Part shown: positions 1 to 9,599 of the stretch, piece by piece
How positions within the stretch are numbered: the stretch's first letter is position 1
Layout of the letters: every line of letters starts with the position of its first letter
Assembly (NCBI GenBank): GCA_011109175.1
Contig: RDEW01000038.1
Span: 545,213-609,212, forward strand
DNA length: 64,000 nucleotides
Source: Dicyema japonicum
Lineage: Eukaryota; Dicyemida; Rhombozoa; Dicyemidae
Reading direction: 5' to 3'
Position numbers and translations under genes: made by a program
Notes under the pieces: model-generated
The model's input: only the letters and a program-made list of their open reading frames with translations
What the model was told of the DNA's origin: nothing
Database searches by the model: none

Positions 1-335
1 CAAATAAGAATGAACAAAAATATTCAAAATTTCTGAGAATACGAATGAAAAATGTCGTATATGAATAATAAAACTAACACAAGTAATGATAGTTGTTTAG
101 AAAATTGATATTTCCTCGGATAGAAAGTCCATTTGTGAGGCCTAGGTGTACATTGGGGAAACTCCTATTCTGAAGCCAGGAAATAAAAGATTCTCGAAGT
201 TACCTAAGACTCTTTAATGAACCTCTCTCATCGCGCAGAAGTCTTGACCAAGGGACTGTGGAAGTTGAATTTATTGAAGTCAATTATAAAGAAGTGCCAG
301 TTCCCTCCTGTGAACTGCATATTTAGATTCTATAA
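1..335. other. AT-rich sequence, nothing recognised
   Basis: No open frame with a recognisable motif, no RNA gene and no clear repeat was seen in this stretch. Confidence 0.5.
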
Positions 336-339
336 CTAG

Positions 340-510
340 GTCATCGTTCCAATAATTAAATATGCCTCTCGCGTGAAGATTTGCGATATCTTCCACCAAA
401 CTCAACAAACTAAATTCAATCAGACAGAAAACTACACGTTTGCATCCCACATTATTACAACTTCCCTTCCGAATCTTCTTTCAGAAGAGTCCATGAGTAA
501 CCATGGTCAC
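340..510 (+). mobile_element. Jockey-like RT thumb remnant
   Basis: A short plus-strand frame reads IIKYAS followed by a Q-x-T-K-F-N-Q stretch and then ITTSLPNLLSEES. This is the usual layout of the region just after the palm in jockey-type reverse transcriptases (YASPVW, then the LQxxQN helix, then a threonine-rich turn). The aromatic W of YASPVW is lost and the frame is short. It directly precedes a second retroelement chimera at 519, so it is probably the end of an older, separate insertion. The family call rests on motif order only. Confidence 0.45.
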
Positions 511-518
511 GGTTTCCA

Positions 519-1960
519 GTGTTTCTGCAAAGAACCAGGAAACTCATTTGGTATGGGATTGCTCGAGCAGAGAAACGTCGACTGACCCTAAAGAAGGACA
601 CCCCGATCGAGTTCTTTTGTAGGAATTTGCGGGGATCTACCGTTACACTGATTAAAGTCTATAATTTATTCATAAACCACAATTCGACTCCAACGTTATG
701 GAAACTCGAAAACATCCGGCTTATATTGAAAAAGGGAAAACCGAAAAAAGACCCGACTTCATTCAGACCAGTACAAAATTTTGGAGAAGCTCGTCCTTGT
801 GAAAATCAAGGACTTTCTTCCTGATAGAAGTTCAGCATGGATTAAAAAAGACCGATCAACCACCTCATCTAATTTCACTGAGCAACTTCCTTCACTCTGG
901 CTTCTTCAACAACCCAGACATCAGAAGACCGTTCTATGCACAATGGATATATATAGAACTTCGACTCCATTCCCAGGAAGAATCTTACTTGAAAAATATT
1001 CCAGACAGACATTCCTGGAATTTCAAACTCTGACTTGCTAACTTTCTTATCGGACGGAGGGGGCGAGTATGCCTTGTTAACATTCGATCAGTCTCTCTCG
1101 ACTATTTCCTAATGAAACACCCCAGGGTTCACCACGTTCCCCGCTACTTTTAAAATTATTCTTGACTGAAATCTCGCTACCAAGTAAAAAAAAGATCTTC
1201 TTTTGACTTATGCAGATGATATAATTTTAGCATCATGGGATCAAGACGTCCAGTTAGCCAGGAAGAGATTACAACATTCCGTGATCTGTTTGCTTATGCG
1301 GCTGACAATCAGCAGAGAAATCAGTTACATCAATGTTCACAACGGACAAGAAGATACAAACAAGTCAATTGAAATAGAAGCAGACTGGGAAACATTTACA
1401 TATAAGAAATAGCAAAAGATCCTGGGAGTGATCTATGACACGCATATGTGCTTTCATAGCACGTTGGAAATTTGCTAAACAAATATGAAAAAATCAAACT
1501 GCTGAAAAGTCTAACGGGGTAGTGGAAAATCGGGAACCATCCCATAGTAAAAACACTTCACTCTCAGTACATTGAGTCCTGCATTTGCTAAGCATGTGCT
1601 CCATGAGGACCTTACATCTCTTGAACTAATGCACAGAAATTTGCGACACATAAAAAAGGCTTTTGGGGTGACAACGAAGTGGTCTATGAACGAAAATAAC
1701 ATGATGTATGCACCCTTGAAGATTCTTATATGAAGGAATAGAGGAGACCTGATCAAACGTGATCAGTTGAACACCCGACCCCAACGAGCTTGTGTAAGAT
1801 CGAGGATTAAATTTTTCGCGATCACTTAGTCTGCTTTTTGGAATAAAGGTTTGATTTGATATGAAGGTCCTTAAGCAAAAGTTGCTCAAACACATTATAA
1901 CCTACTCAAAATAAGAGGTGACGAAATTCCCAATAAAAAGTGTAATGCAGGATCCCCATC
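519..1960 (+). mobile_element. Jockey-like reverse transcriptase, degenerate, fused to an NLR-B C-terminal piece
   Basis: The first 40 codons (519-640) carry the motif TPIEFFCRN that also ends copies at 5,240-5,700 and 10,480-10,890. In the same 101-codon frame it runs into RT finger sequence (TLWKLENIRLILKKGKPKKD, then SFRPV). Later frames give LEKLVLVKIKDFLP, a degraded motif A region (TMDIYR, about 943) and a motif C block TYADDIILAS at about 1,206. A thumb-like tail with LGVIYDTHMCFH follows near 1,425 and fades by about 1,960. At least four frameshifts break it, so it is not functional. Known: RT palm and thumb of APE-type non-LTR elements. Inferred: the join near 640 is a chimera of two element families. 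Confidence 0.75.
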
Positions 1961-2505
1961 TACCTCATCCTTATTGTCGGTTAGAATCAGTTGGACTATC
2001 ATTCATTCACATTAAGTAATCTTGTGACAATAAATAAAGCGATAAAGTAATTAATAACCAAGTCAAAGAGAACTACAGTCTAATTACCAGTAGGAGGAAA
2101 TGACTGTTCCGAATCTTTGTTAATAAATGATGATTCACTCACTGAGCTTCTCTTTGATAGTTGAACTCCTGGAACTAACATATTGGACATTATTTGAAGG
2201 ATTTCTGATATGTCTTTTAGTTCTATCATTATATCATAACGATTATGCCTTTAATTTCCCTCGTCAACTTGCTTTTGTCCAATGTAGTTCTTTGACTGAT
2301 TTTCATTGGGAATATCACCAAAATGAATAAAAGCATCATCGACCAATCTTGATTATTTCCATATTTATATTAAATGAAAGAATTTAGATATTTATGTACG
2401 AAATGTGTTCAATGAATATAAACTTTTGTGTGATGACTTTAACATTCATAAATTTTAGTATTCTCTTGAGTTTATTTATTTTAAAAAAGGATAAAGTTAG
2501 TTGTT
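1961..2505. other. AT-rich, no recognised gene
   Basis: A 67-codon hydrophobic frame at 2,127-2,330 (+) has no recognisable family and AT-rich composition like its surroundings. Nothing else was seen. Confidence 0.4.
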
Positions 2506-2823
2506 ATGACAAGGCCTCCATTATGGCCTGCAGACATTGAGCACGCAATCGGAGTTACCTCTCATGATCGTGACCCCGATGTTCTGGAAGAGCCTCGGCT
2601 TAATGTCGAAAGGTAGCCAATAACAATAATCTTAGATTAAAAGTGAAACTAGAAAATTATGTTTTATATTTATTCTTTATAACAGGATCAGTAGTAAAAA
2701 TGAAGAGGATATCCTCAACGGAGTAATTTTAAACGAAAGAAGAGAGATCGAAGTGTGGGAGAAAGGATCTTGAACCTTTGTCTATAAGTATGTTTGTTGA
2801 TGATGTATAATCTAATTTATGAG
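2506..2823 (+). repeat. Dispersed repeat containing a possible two-exon micro-ORF
   Basis: An ATG at 2,506 opens 35 codons that end at a GT (2,613). A 73-base AT-rich segment ending in a T-rich tract and AG (2,685) would act as an intron and restore the frame for 29 more codons to a stop at 2,771-2,773, giving 64 residues. The first part (2,511-2,600) recurs in degraded form at 43,370-43,450, 53,518-53,605 and 63,755-63,840. The last part (2,750-2,820) recurs at 4,980-5,055. Those recurrences favour a repeat. The reversed 3-prime part contains GGTTCAAGATCC, like a tRNA B box, so a SINE is possible. No protein family was recognised. Confidence 0.35.
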
Positions 2824-3262
2824 GATGTGAAGCGCTCTCTTGAGACGGCTGGATTCCCGTGGAACCGGTGGGCCTGGATCGTGGAGATGGAAAGTGCCCA
2901 GACAGGATAACTGTCTTCCCCTTCTCTTGGAGAAATGCTTGATTTGGGATAGGGCCTGTACCGACATTTTTTCACAGTCGAGACTTGCTGGTTCCGCGCT
3001 GAAAGCTGGAGAGGCTGCTCGGATTTTCGAGAATTTCAAGATAAAAAATACGACAGCCTCTCCACAAGATTCCATGTTCAGCCCACTGTTGTCGAGTGGA
3101 GTCTTCGTGCCCAAAACGGTCTCTTTTCTAGGATCGCTTTGGTCAATGATTTCGAAAGTTAGCAATGAGCGTCGGGAAACCGAATGGTTATTCCAAAGGA
3201 TTTCTCTGACAGTGATCAGTGAAAACAACCATTCCATTCTATCAGCTGGATTATTTTGATTG
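2815..3262 (+). mobile_element. NLR-A non-LTR retrotransposon, C-terminal ORF fragment
   Basis: NLR-A is my label for the non-LTR family whose ORF ends in SCRRSAGR, then RPDGxTxFPF, then LVWDxTCxDT. Here the 139-codon frame from 2,840 carries CLIWDRACTDIFSQS, then an alanine-rich helix (AGSALKAGEAARIF), then GVFVPKTVSFLGSLW and WLFQRISLTV, in the family order. The preceding RPDG block is present only across a frameshift near 2,870. Stops beyond 3,259 fit the normal ORF end. Upstream RT is absent, as expected of 5-prime truncation. The open frame on the opposite strand (2,812-3,276) is a shadow. Role in a live element: the carboxy-terminal part of the polyprotein; function here is lost. Confidence 0.75.
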
Positions 3263-3424
3263 TCTTGTTTCGTCATAAATTGTTTTTTTTTATTTATTAA
3301 TTTCGGAACAAGTTCATAGGATTTAATTTAGACCTTTTAATTAATGTTACTTCGATCACTTTATGAGTTAAATGATCAATTAAAAAAAAAAAAAAAAAAA
3401 AATGATCAATAAATACACTATGTA
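3263..3424 (+). repeat. AT-rich spacer with A-tract
   Basis: A run of about 20 A occurs near 3,382-3,402, flanked on both sides by atgatcaat. It may be the poly-A end of a retroposed fragment, but no body could be assigned. Confidence 0.35.
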
Positions 3425-4180
3425 TTTTAATAACGGAAAAAAATGGAATTTTCACAAATCACTTGTTGAAAGAGAAAACTTCTGCATATGGCTATGCGTA
3501 CATTATGGATAGACAGAATGTCATATATTGGAGATGTGAGCAGAAAGGAAAATGCAGAGGCAGAGTAAGAAACTGATTAACGAAGAATTTAATGGAACTA
3601 TGACACCACACGAACATCCACTAAATGCAGGACGTTTACATGCGCTGAAAACCGTCAATACGATAAAGAAGAGAGCGAGAGATTCTGAAAAACTACATCC
3701 ACAGTTATCCAAATTGTTTAAGCACATACCCTATTGATTTCTTTTTTGTGCGCTACCCAAAAAGAGATGACGAGACTGATGACGTGTTGGGAGATTTTCT
3801 GACCTATTTGAAACAACATGGATCGGAGCCTTGCAACGTGGAAGGAAAAGAATACCATTGTTTAGTTTGGAAATGTGGAATGTACACGACAGACAGGCAG
3901 AAGGCCTCCCAAGAACTACGAATTCACTTGAAGGATGGCACAGATCTTTTTCACAAAGAGTGTCTATAAAAACATCCGACCGTTTGTCGGCTTGTTGCAA
4001 AAATACGAAAAGAACAGTCAGAGTGGGAGGTCACAGTAGAACAAGTGATAGCCGGAATAACAATAAGACAAGTAAAAAAGTACCAGAATGTGAACAAAAA
4101 TATAAACAGTATTATTGAAAAATATGATGAATACACTCCAGTAGAATTTTTGAGTGCGCTTTCTCATAACCTTTAAGTAA
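3425..4180 (+). mobile_element. FLYWCH-type MULE transposase relic, catalytic core deleted
   Basis: Plus-strand frames give a FLYWCH zinc-finger pattern: FHKSL, then a W/C pair, YWRCEQKGKCRGRV (about 3,520-3,565), then HEHPLNAGRLHALK (3,610-3,650), the usual HxHxPN ending. After 3,735 come LPRTTNSLEGWHRSF (about 3,905-3,950), a signature of the C-terminal end of MULE-type transposases, and an end reading YDEYTPVEFLSALSHNL before a stop near 4,175. The central DDE region expected between finger and EGWHR is missing and replaced by about 100 codons, so the protein could not cut DNA. Several frameshifts are present. Known: FLYWCH plus MULE architecture is common in invertebrate genomes. Alternative: a domesticated gene, unlikely given the breaks. 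Confidence 0.7.
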
Positions 4181-4299
4181 ATATTAACTGTTTTACCTAC
4201 AGAACAATGAGTATTGATGTAACTTTTTAACTCACCTTATTTGATGATCTTGAATTTTATCTCTGAATTTTAAAACCAGAATTTCCTGTCGGCCAAATA

Positions 4300-4530
4300 T
4301 CTGGACACCGTTAAAAACGGTCGATTATCTACATTCCATGTGCATTGGAACAGTAGTAAAGAATATTAAAATTTTAAATGCATGCAGTTAACTAGAAAGT
4401 ACTAATGCATAACTCTCTACGCACAACTGTTTTATCTCAGTGCTTTGGAACCTCAAGATCTTCTATATTATAAAATACTAAATGTGTGCATTAAAATGTG
4501 TATGTGTATCTCTTTGTACGCAATAGGTTT
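4300..4530 (+). repeat. Dispersed repeat, copy 1 of a local pair
   Basis: The stretch with cagatcttctatattataa-like sequence followed by atactaaat and a GTGTATGTGTATC run is closely matched by 5,810-5,995, including the preceding segment around a conserved catgtg..attgga block. No coding potential was seen. It may be the UTR of an unrecognised element. Confidence 0.5.
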
Positions 4531-4554
4531 TGGGAAAAAACAATTTTTATATGT

Positions 4555-4770
4555 GTGCACAAATCAGCAGGGTGGAGCAATGTAAAGAGTTCAGGGAAAG
4601 AGGCCTGATTGCCCCTAGTTCTAATCTCATTGCTGAAAATCCCGGTTGAAGGATCCAAGCATCTAAGATGCTTTGCTTTAACATAGGTCCTCCAGAGCCG
4701 TGGGGTCTAGATAGAAAAAATTGCAGGCGAGTAAATGTTCCGTTGTTTTTCAACGGAGTTACATGCTTGA
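4555..4770 (+). mobile_element. SINE-C-like tRNA-derived element (degraded)
   Basis: The segment aaagaggcctgattgcccc and the following ctagttctaatctc resemble the D-loop to B-box part of a tRNA-like head. The downstream cctccagagccgtgggg block matches a related copy at 38,050-38,310. The B box is mutated (GTTCTAATC instead of GTTCGAATC). The family identity is inferred from the pair; no target duplication could be fixed. Confidence 0.4.
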
Positions 4771-5225
4771 AAAATTTCGTCTTTTATAGACTATTTTATA
4801 AAAGTTAGAGATGAAATTTTTGTAAGTCCAAATCGTAACCTTGCCAGATCAACATGTACACCATGCGGGAGTTTTGATTCGAAATCACTTTTCGGAGGAA
4901 ACATTTAAGTACTTTGTCTACTCTGAGAGTGTTGATCGATCAGCTTGCAATTTTAATTTAAAGCCGACAGAAGATATATCGAAATGTCGGAGACAGGATC
5001 TTGAACCGCTCTTTAAAATTTGGTTTGGGTTGATGTTGTATAATTTAATTTATTAATTCCAAAGAATAATCATCTAAATTGATTGATCCCTGTTTTATAT
5101 ACCAAGCATTCGCCTGTTGTTAATTTCGGAATCATGGAATAAAGGGAAAGTTTTCTTTTGGTATCTCGAGTGGTCTTCCAGATATAAATTGACTTCCAAC
5201 CCAAGGGGATATTCAGGAGACTTAT
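4771..5225. other. Unassigned, with a repeat end at 4,980-5,055
   Basis: A 71-codon frame at 4,841-5,056 (+) is unrecognised. Its last third is the same dispersed repeat end seen at 2,750-2,820 (gtcggagacaggatcttgaa and gatgttgtataattta), so the frame is unlikely to be a gene. Confidence 0.4.
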
Positions 5226-5227
5226 TA

Positions 5228-5700
5228 TTATTTATTTTAAAATCCCAAGACCACCAAGAAATAATTAACTCGCTAAATTAAGTGATCCCAGCCTCCAACA
5301 TTTCTCGAATTCCCTTTGAATCCTCTGCCAGTGAACCAACAGCGTTTCTGAAGTGTTTTCTTTTATTTCTGCAGAAGAATTTAATCGGAGTGCACTTTTG
5401 TAATGCCGATCTGAATTCCTCCGCATGAACCACCCTCTCTCTGAATGGGTTTCCTAGATCATTGCACATACGTAGCCTGGCCATTTCTCACCGACGCCTC
5501 CTCTGAAAGGAAGACTTAAGGATTTGAAGAAGTCTAGATGGTGTTCCGTGATGTATTCTATGGTTGGTTCAATAATCAATGCTCAATTAGATTTTATTCG
5601 CACGGGAGATCTCTTCTAGAGCTACTGGATATTTGAAGGAATCTCGCTCGCCATCCAGAGAGGGAATAGCAGTCTGGACGGCTACTTTATGACCCTCTGT
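5228..5700 (-). mobile_element. NLR-B retrotransposon 3-prime fragment
   Basis: NLR-B is my label for a non-LTR family whose C-terminal end reads about C-[KN]-[DE]-[LI]-G-N-P, then TPI[KE]FFCRN. Here the minus frame 5,484-5,278 carries MCNDLGNPFRERVVHAEEF, then CTPIKFFCRNKRKHFRNAVG and ends in EAGIT followed by a stop. The DNA is strongly similar to 37,149-37,460, including the flanking aaatcccaagaccaccaagaa block, and the motif recurs at 519-640 and 10,557-10,763. The last coding bases are GGGATCACTTA, a 3-prime signature repeated in several RT remnants of this window. Only the terminal few hundred bases remain. Confidence 0.6.
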
Positions 5701-5809
5701 TGATGTTTCTAATAAATAAATTTAATTTTTATTTTTAAAATAAAATGTGAATAAATTAATTTTTTAAACACATTTTTAATTACAATTTATACTTAGTCCT
5801 TTGGAATTA
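5701..5809. other. AT-rich spacer
   Basis: Low-complexity A/T sequence only. Confidence 0.4.
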
Positions 5810-5995
5810 ATGCTACTCCGATCGATCCATGTGGATTGGAAAAGTGTGTAGTCAACTAGAATCTCTCACTCACAATTTTAAAGCTCGTGCGATTGTTTTT
5901 TTCTTAGTGCTTTTGAACCTCCAGATCTTCTATATTATAAAATACTAAATTTGTGCTTGATAATGTGTACGTGTATCCTTTTTTTACCCTATGAT
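5810..5995 (+). repeat. Dispersed repeat, copy 2 of a local pair
   Basis: Matches 4,300-4,530, including ccagatcttctatattataa and the following atactaaat block. The two copies lie in the same orientation about 1.5 kb apart. Confidence 0.5.
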
Positions 5996-6265
5996 CACCG
6001 GATTAGAAAAAGTTAAAAGTTAACTACTAACTAAGTGATCCCGATTTTCCGGGTTCTGGCTCTCGAAGATCCAACAAAATTGGTAAAAACGGGGACGGTC
6101 ACATTCTCCATAGATTCTACGCATTTTCTAGATAGTCAGATATAGAGAGTGAAAGTGGACAGCTGGTTTTCATTGCCCATTGTAGAAATGACTTGACTCT
6201 TTATTTTATATGTTCATTCAATACGTTATTCACAGTTTTCTTATTAATTATTTTCAAGGCAGCAA
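5996..6265 (-). mobile_element. Possible non-LTR 3-prime end, body unassigned
   Basis: The reverse strand reads gggatcacttagttagtagt at 6,020-6,050, the same tail seen after the jockey-like RT at 16,565-17,090. The remainder to 6,265 has no recognisable coding motif. Confidence 0.3.
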
Positions 6266-6269
6266 ATTG

Positions 6270-6741
6270 TGCGGCTTCTAATTTTTGAAACGACGATTGG
6301 TTTTCTGGCTGAATGTAACACGTCTGATGACATCGGATCTGAAGGTCGTGGGTTCAAATCCGAAAGATGGAGTTTTCAGCGAAAGGTCAATTCTTGTAAA
6401 ACAGATCCCACCCGTGAGGCGACGAGTCCTTCTGGCACGACACGGTTGTTAAAAGGGATCTTCCTAACTTTCTTCCTGACCAAACCCTCTGATAAAGATT
6501 GCATTATGAAAACTATTCTGCTAAAAAATGAAGTGATGTCCGCGACGGTAGGACGTGGGACAAAAATGAAAAGGGCGGACTTACTTCTCCACCTCTCTTC
6601 GGAAGCGAAAGCCTGTAATGAAGTATTGGAAGATGGATTTGGTCGGCACAAGCAGATGTTCTCCCTTTGGTTCCTCCTTTGAATTAGTTAGTTATGACTG
6701 TTTGTGCTGGGCTTACAATAGTATGCCTGAGGTTAATAATA
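6270..6741 (+). mobile_element. SINE-A, tRNA-derived, with LINE-type tail and TAA repeats
   Basis: A polymerase III promoter pair is visible: A box TGGCTGAATG at 6,306-6,315 and a perfect B box GGTTCAAATCC at 6,351-6,361, spaced like a tRNA gene. About 300 bases of body follow, then a 3-prime tail (gaattagttagttatgactg, then gcttacaatagtatgcctga) and TAA repeats. A closely related tail occurs at 32,676-32,742, and its terminal part near 35,985-36,020, which is the LINE/SINE tail-sharing pattern. The 137-codon plus frame and its antisense partner across the body are chance frames. The TAA tail is interrupted by the Tigger element at 6,742. Confidence 0.65.
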
Positions 6742-6766
6742 CAGTCCGACCCCGAATTGGGGCACC
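6742..6766 (+). repeat. Tigger left terminal inverted repeat
   Basis: CAGTCCGACCCC, six unpaired bases, then GGGGCACC; pairs with 8,215-8,239. Confidence 0.85.
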
Positions 6767-8214
6767 AAGTGCCTCAAAAACAGGGGTTTAATAAAACAGA
6801 GATTTTAAACATCAAAAATCAATTTTAGAAAAATAATCAGTTAATTTATCCCCATTTATCCTTTTACTTCTTACATTTTTCATAAAATTAAGTCGAAAAT
6901 CGTAAAAATTATTTGATCATTTCAGGAGATATGTAATGATTTTCTTCTCTAACTGATAAGAGAATCTTGCGTTTCTCTTAGAATTGTTTCTATGTTATCG
7001 TTTTCTAAACCTTCGTTGTAAATATTATCAACGAATTCGTCACTTTCCCCATTCAATGTTTCGTTTACGCATTGTTGAATCATTTCTTCTGTAATGGTAT
7101 CTTCAATTTTTTACGGAATCACGAATCTTTTCAATTTGATTGCCACACAATTAAATATTAAACTTGAATCAAGTTTTTCCAGCTTTTAGAAATTAGCAGA
7201 ATTACATGACGAAGGTTTATTTTGTTTATCAACCGTTTGAATTCATCATCATCCTCCTCAAAAACACAAATACTGAATCAGATAATTTGAGTAATAATCT
7301 TTAAAGGTCTTTGATAATTCCCATATCTAATGGTTGCAAATACGGTGTTGTATTTTTTGGCAAAAATAAAAAACTCAATATTTGAGCATTCAAATAGTTT
7401 TATGACATCCCGCATTATCAAGCAATATTAATACTTTTCTGTTGATTGTATAAAATCTTTCATTTATCCGAGTCAACCAGCTCATAAATATATTTCCAGT
7501 CATCCATGCATTTTTAGAGGATTAATATGAAATTCCAAAATCTTTCACATTGAAATTTTTGAGACATCGAGGGTTTTATTTTCTCGTCAAGAATTTAAAA
7601 AACTCATTGATGTAAGTCAAGTCACATGAATTTTTTTTCTCCACAAAGTGATTTAAATTTCAGTTCATGTCGCTTTTTTAAATCTGTCAAGCCAGCCGTT
7701 GAAGCCTTTGAAAGTATCAAATCCAATTTTTGAAGCCGTATATAAGGCAATTTTCTTTATGAAAGGATTTGATATTGGAACCTTATCTTCGCGTAGTTTC
7801 TGAAATATTTCAAAAACTTGATCATCGAATTTAAATTTCTCACAATAAGGCATAGGATCCTTCATCCGTGTTTACAGTTCCTTGTTCAAGAAAAGGTTAC
7901 AATTGTTTTTTTTATTTCGCGAAATCATGCCTTTATTAGTTTTGTATTTTTTAATTATCTGTCTTTCAGATAATTTGTTCTTCAATATCAATTTAGCAAA
8001 TCGTTAATTTTGTTTCGTAGATGATAACCATTCACAACAAAAAATGTAAATAAATGTGTAAATTAAAATTATATATTTATTAATAAAATATAATTTTATT
8101 TACTTATAATTTCATTCCCCACAATTTTATAGTGCCCCAAAATTTCCATTTTTTATCGATTTTCCATTTTACTCTGTCAAAATGTTGGCCAAAAAAATGC
8201 CCCAAAATGCTGGG

Positions 8215-8239
8215 GTGCCCCACCCCTGGGGTCGGACTG
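8215..8239 (-). repeat. Tigger right terminal inverted repeat
   Basis: Reverse complement of the left repeat, ending GGGGTCGGACTG, followed by the duplicated TA. Confidence 0.85.
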
Positions 8240-8241
8240 TA

Positions 8242-8800
8242 ATAATAATTAATGTTATTCAATATACAAAATTGTCCCAAATTTCTGACCAGTAGGTTTC
8301 CTCTACTGTCTGGTTTCTGGCTTTCATACCATAATTTATGTTTGGCATTGATGTCACTGCATAGTAGTACGTTTTTGGGGTTTGAGAAATTCTGTAAGTT
8401 ATGGTAATACCCACTTGGACAGGAGCTAGTAGGTGGGATATATACATTGACAATATTTATAATTTTCCTATAAATTCTAATATTTATGCCAATTGATCCC
8501 AAAGGGTCTTCTTTTGGATAATTTTCGGATTTTGTTTGAAATATCTTCATACTGAATTCTATTGTATATTAGTGTCATTAGTTATCCACCAAGCTTAATC
8601 TTTCTGTCTTTACGGATAACGGAGTATCCGGGAAAGGTTGGAGTTTGTATGTTTGCTTGTAGTCTTTTGGACTAGAGCAATGTCAATTTCATTCCTATTG
8701 AGTAAGTGGCGGACTTCCAGCACCTTGTTTCGTATTCCGTTAATATTGATCTGGACCAGGTTAATTTCAGGGCCTGGGTTGTGATTCGACGTCCCCACAC
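8242..8800 (-). mobile_element. Jockey-like AP endonuclease fragment
   Basis: Minus-strand frames read the start of an exonuclease-endonuclease-phosphatase domain: NLVQININGIRNKVLEVRHL (8,750-8,690), then EIDIALVQKT (the catalytic E is replaced by K in the usual QET), then IINIVNVYIPP, then LLCSDINAKHKLWYES and SRGNLLVRNLG. The order and spacing fit the APE domain that nicks target DNA in jockey/CR1-type elements. The C-terminal third, including the SDH motif, is missing: the frame runs up to the SINE/Tigger junction at 8,241. A 1-base frameshift separates the two main frames. Confidence 0.75.
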
Positions 8801-8984
8801 AAAATTAGAGCGTACCTGGAAAACCATCCTCCTTCATGGATAGGGAAAGTGCAGTTCTTTTTAACATCATCTTAATAAAACTGTCATATTTAATCAGCAA
8901 AGGATTCTCTGACAAACCCAAACATCTGAAGATGATTCTTTGTTCCACAAATATTCAAGAAAGTGTTCTTAGGAAAAACTTATT
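8801..8984. other. Unassigned spacer
   Basis: No recognisable motif. Confidence 0.4.
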
Positions 8985-9125
8985 ATTATTAGCACTTTAC
9001 GAGTAAGAGAAGGAGTTGCTTGTTCCAGGCTTTTCTGTTTTTAGTTAGATCCTTCAGTCTGTCCAGGTTGTCGCCAGATGCCAATGTTTTCTTTGCGGCG
9101 TTTTTTAAAACGAACGGGAGAGTTG
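8985..9125 (-). mobile_element. RTE-like RT extreme C-terminus
   Basis: The minus strand encodes a short block AKKTLASGDNLDRLKDLTKN followed by RKAWNKQLL. This resembles the end of RTE-type ORFs (a short helix, then R-x-x-W). The plus-strand copy at 9,600-10,130 carries a similar end (TTFDKLREFAKK). Too short to assign a family with certainty. Confidence 0.4.
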
Positions 9126-9599
9126 CTCTCGGTCTTCCAAGGAAAAACTATTTGAAAAGTATTTCAATCGGAAATCCATAAAAACCTTAACTCTGATTGG
9201 ATATTTTTCTTAGTGGCCAGAGGGGATGTGTTTGTTCTGTAATTTAAGATTTGCATCATGACTTATTCCGAATGGATTACCCATATCCCTTTATTGTTCA
9301 ATGCCGAGATCCACAGTCGTTACCACTTGACTTTGGATTTGAATTAGAAATTAAATTCATCGTTATTCTATAGTAATTACATGTGAAGGCAACAAAGGCC
9401 CTCGTTATTCCAATGGTAATGGCATGTGAAGGCAACAAAGTACCACAAGGGTATCTAAGAGAGTTAGGGGTAGATAGGAAGCTCCAAGCCTATTCACACT
9501 CCATTGTTCCTAGAATATTTTAAATTTGAGTATAGGAAGAGATGCCATATAGGCAGAGGGCTCAATTAAACAATGCGCTATCGGAGCTGTTTCACCAAC
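9126..9599. other. Unassigned; short direct repeat near 9,365-9,440
   Basis: The segment cgttattctatagtaattacatgtgaaggcaacaaag is repeated imperfectly about 45 bases later as cgttattccaatggtaatgg plus catgtgaaggcaacaaag. Nothing else was recognised. Confidence 0.45.

Larger units (their letters stand above)
6742..8239 (-). mobile_element. Tigger/pogo-like DNA transposon, complete ends, degenerate transposase
   Basis: The element starts CAGTCCGACCCC and ends with the reverse complement GGGGTCGGACTG. After a 6-base mismatch the inverted repeats continue with GGGGCACC, about 25 bp in all. TA is duplicated at 6,740-6,741 and 8,240-8,241, as in Tc1/mariner-superfamily insertion. On the minus strand the transposase reads an N-terminal HTH (KLSERQIIKKYKTNKGMISR, with L and K from neighbouring frames), a CENP-B-type second HTH at 7,865-7,665 (VPISNPFIKKIAL, FKGFNGWLDRFKK), and a DDE block LILLDNAGCHK near 7,420. 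Stops and frameshifts are frequent. Length 1,498 bp is short for an intact Tigger. It is inserted in the TAA tail of SINE-A. Confidence 0.88.

Noticed and set aside
2812-3276. 154-codon minus-strand frame
   Set aside because: It lies exactly antisense to the NLR-A C-terminal frame, whose motifs are recognisable; this one has none.
3382-3402. Poly-A run as proof of a processed pseudogene
   Set aside because: No mRNA-like body precedes it; it may be simple A-tract expansion.
6269-6682. 137-codon frame as a protein gene
   Set aside because: It spans a tRNA-derived SINE with clear polymerase III boxes.
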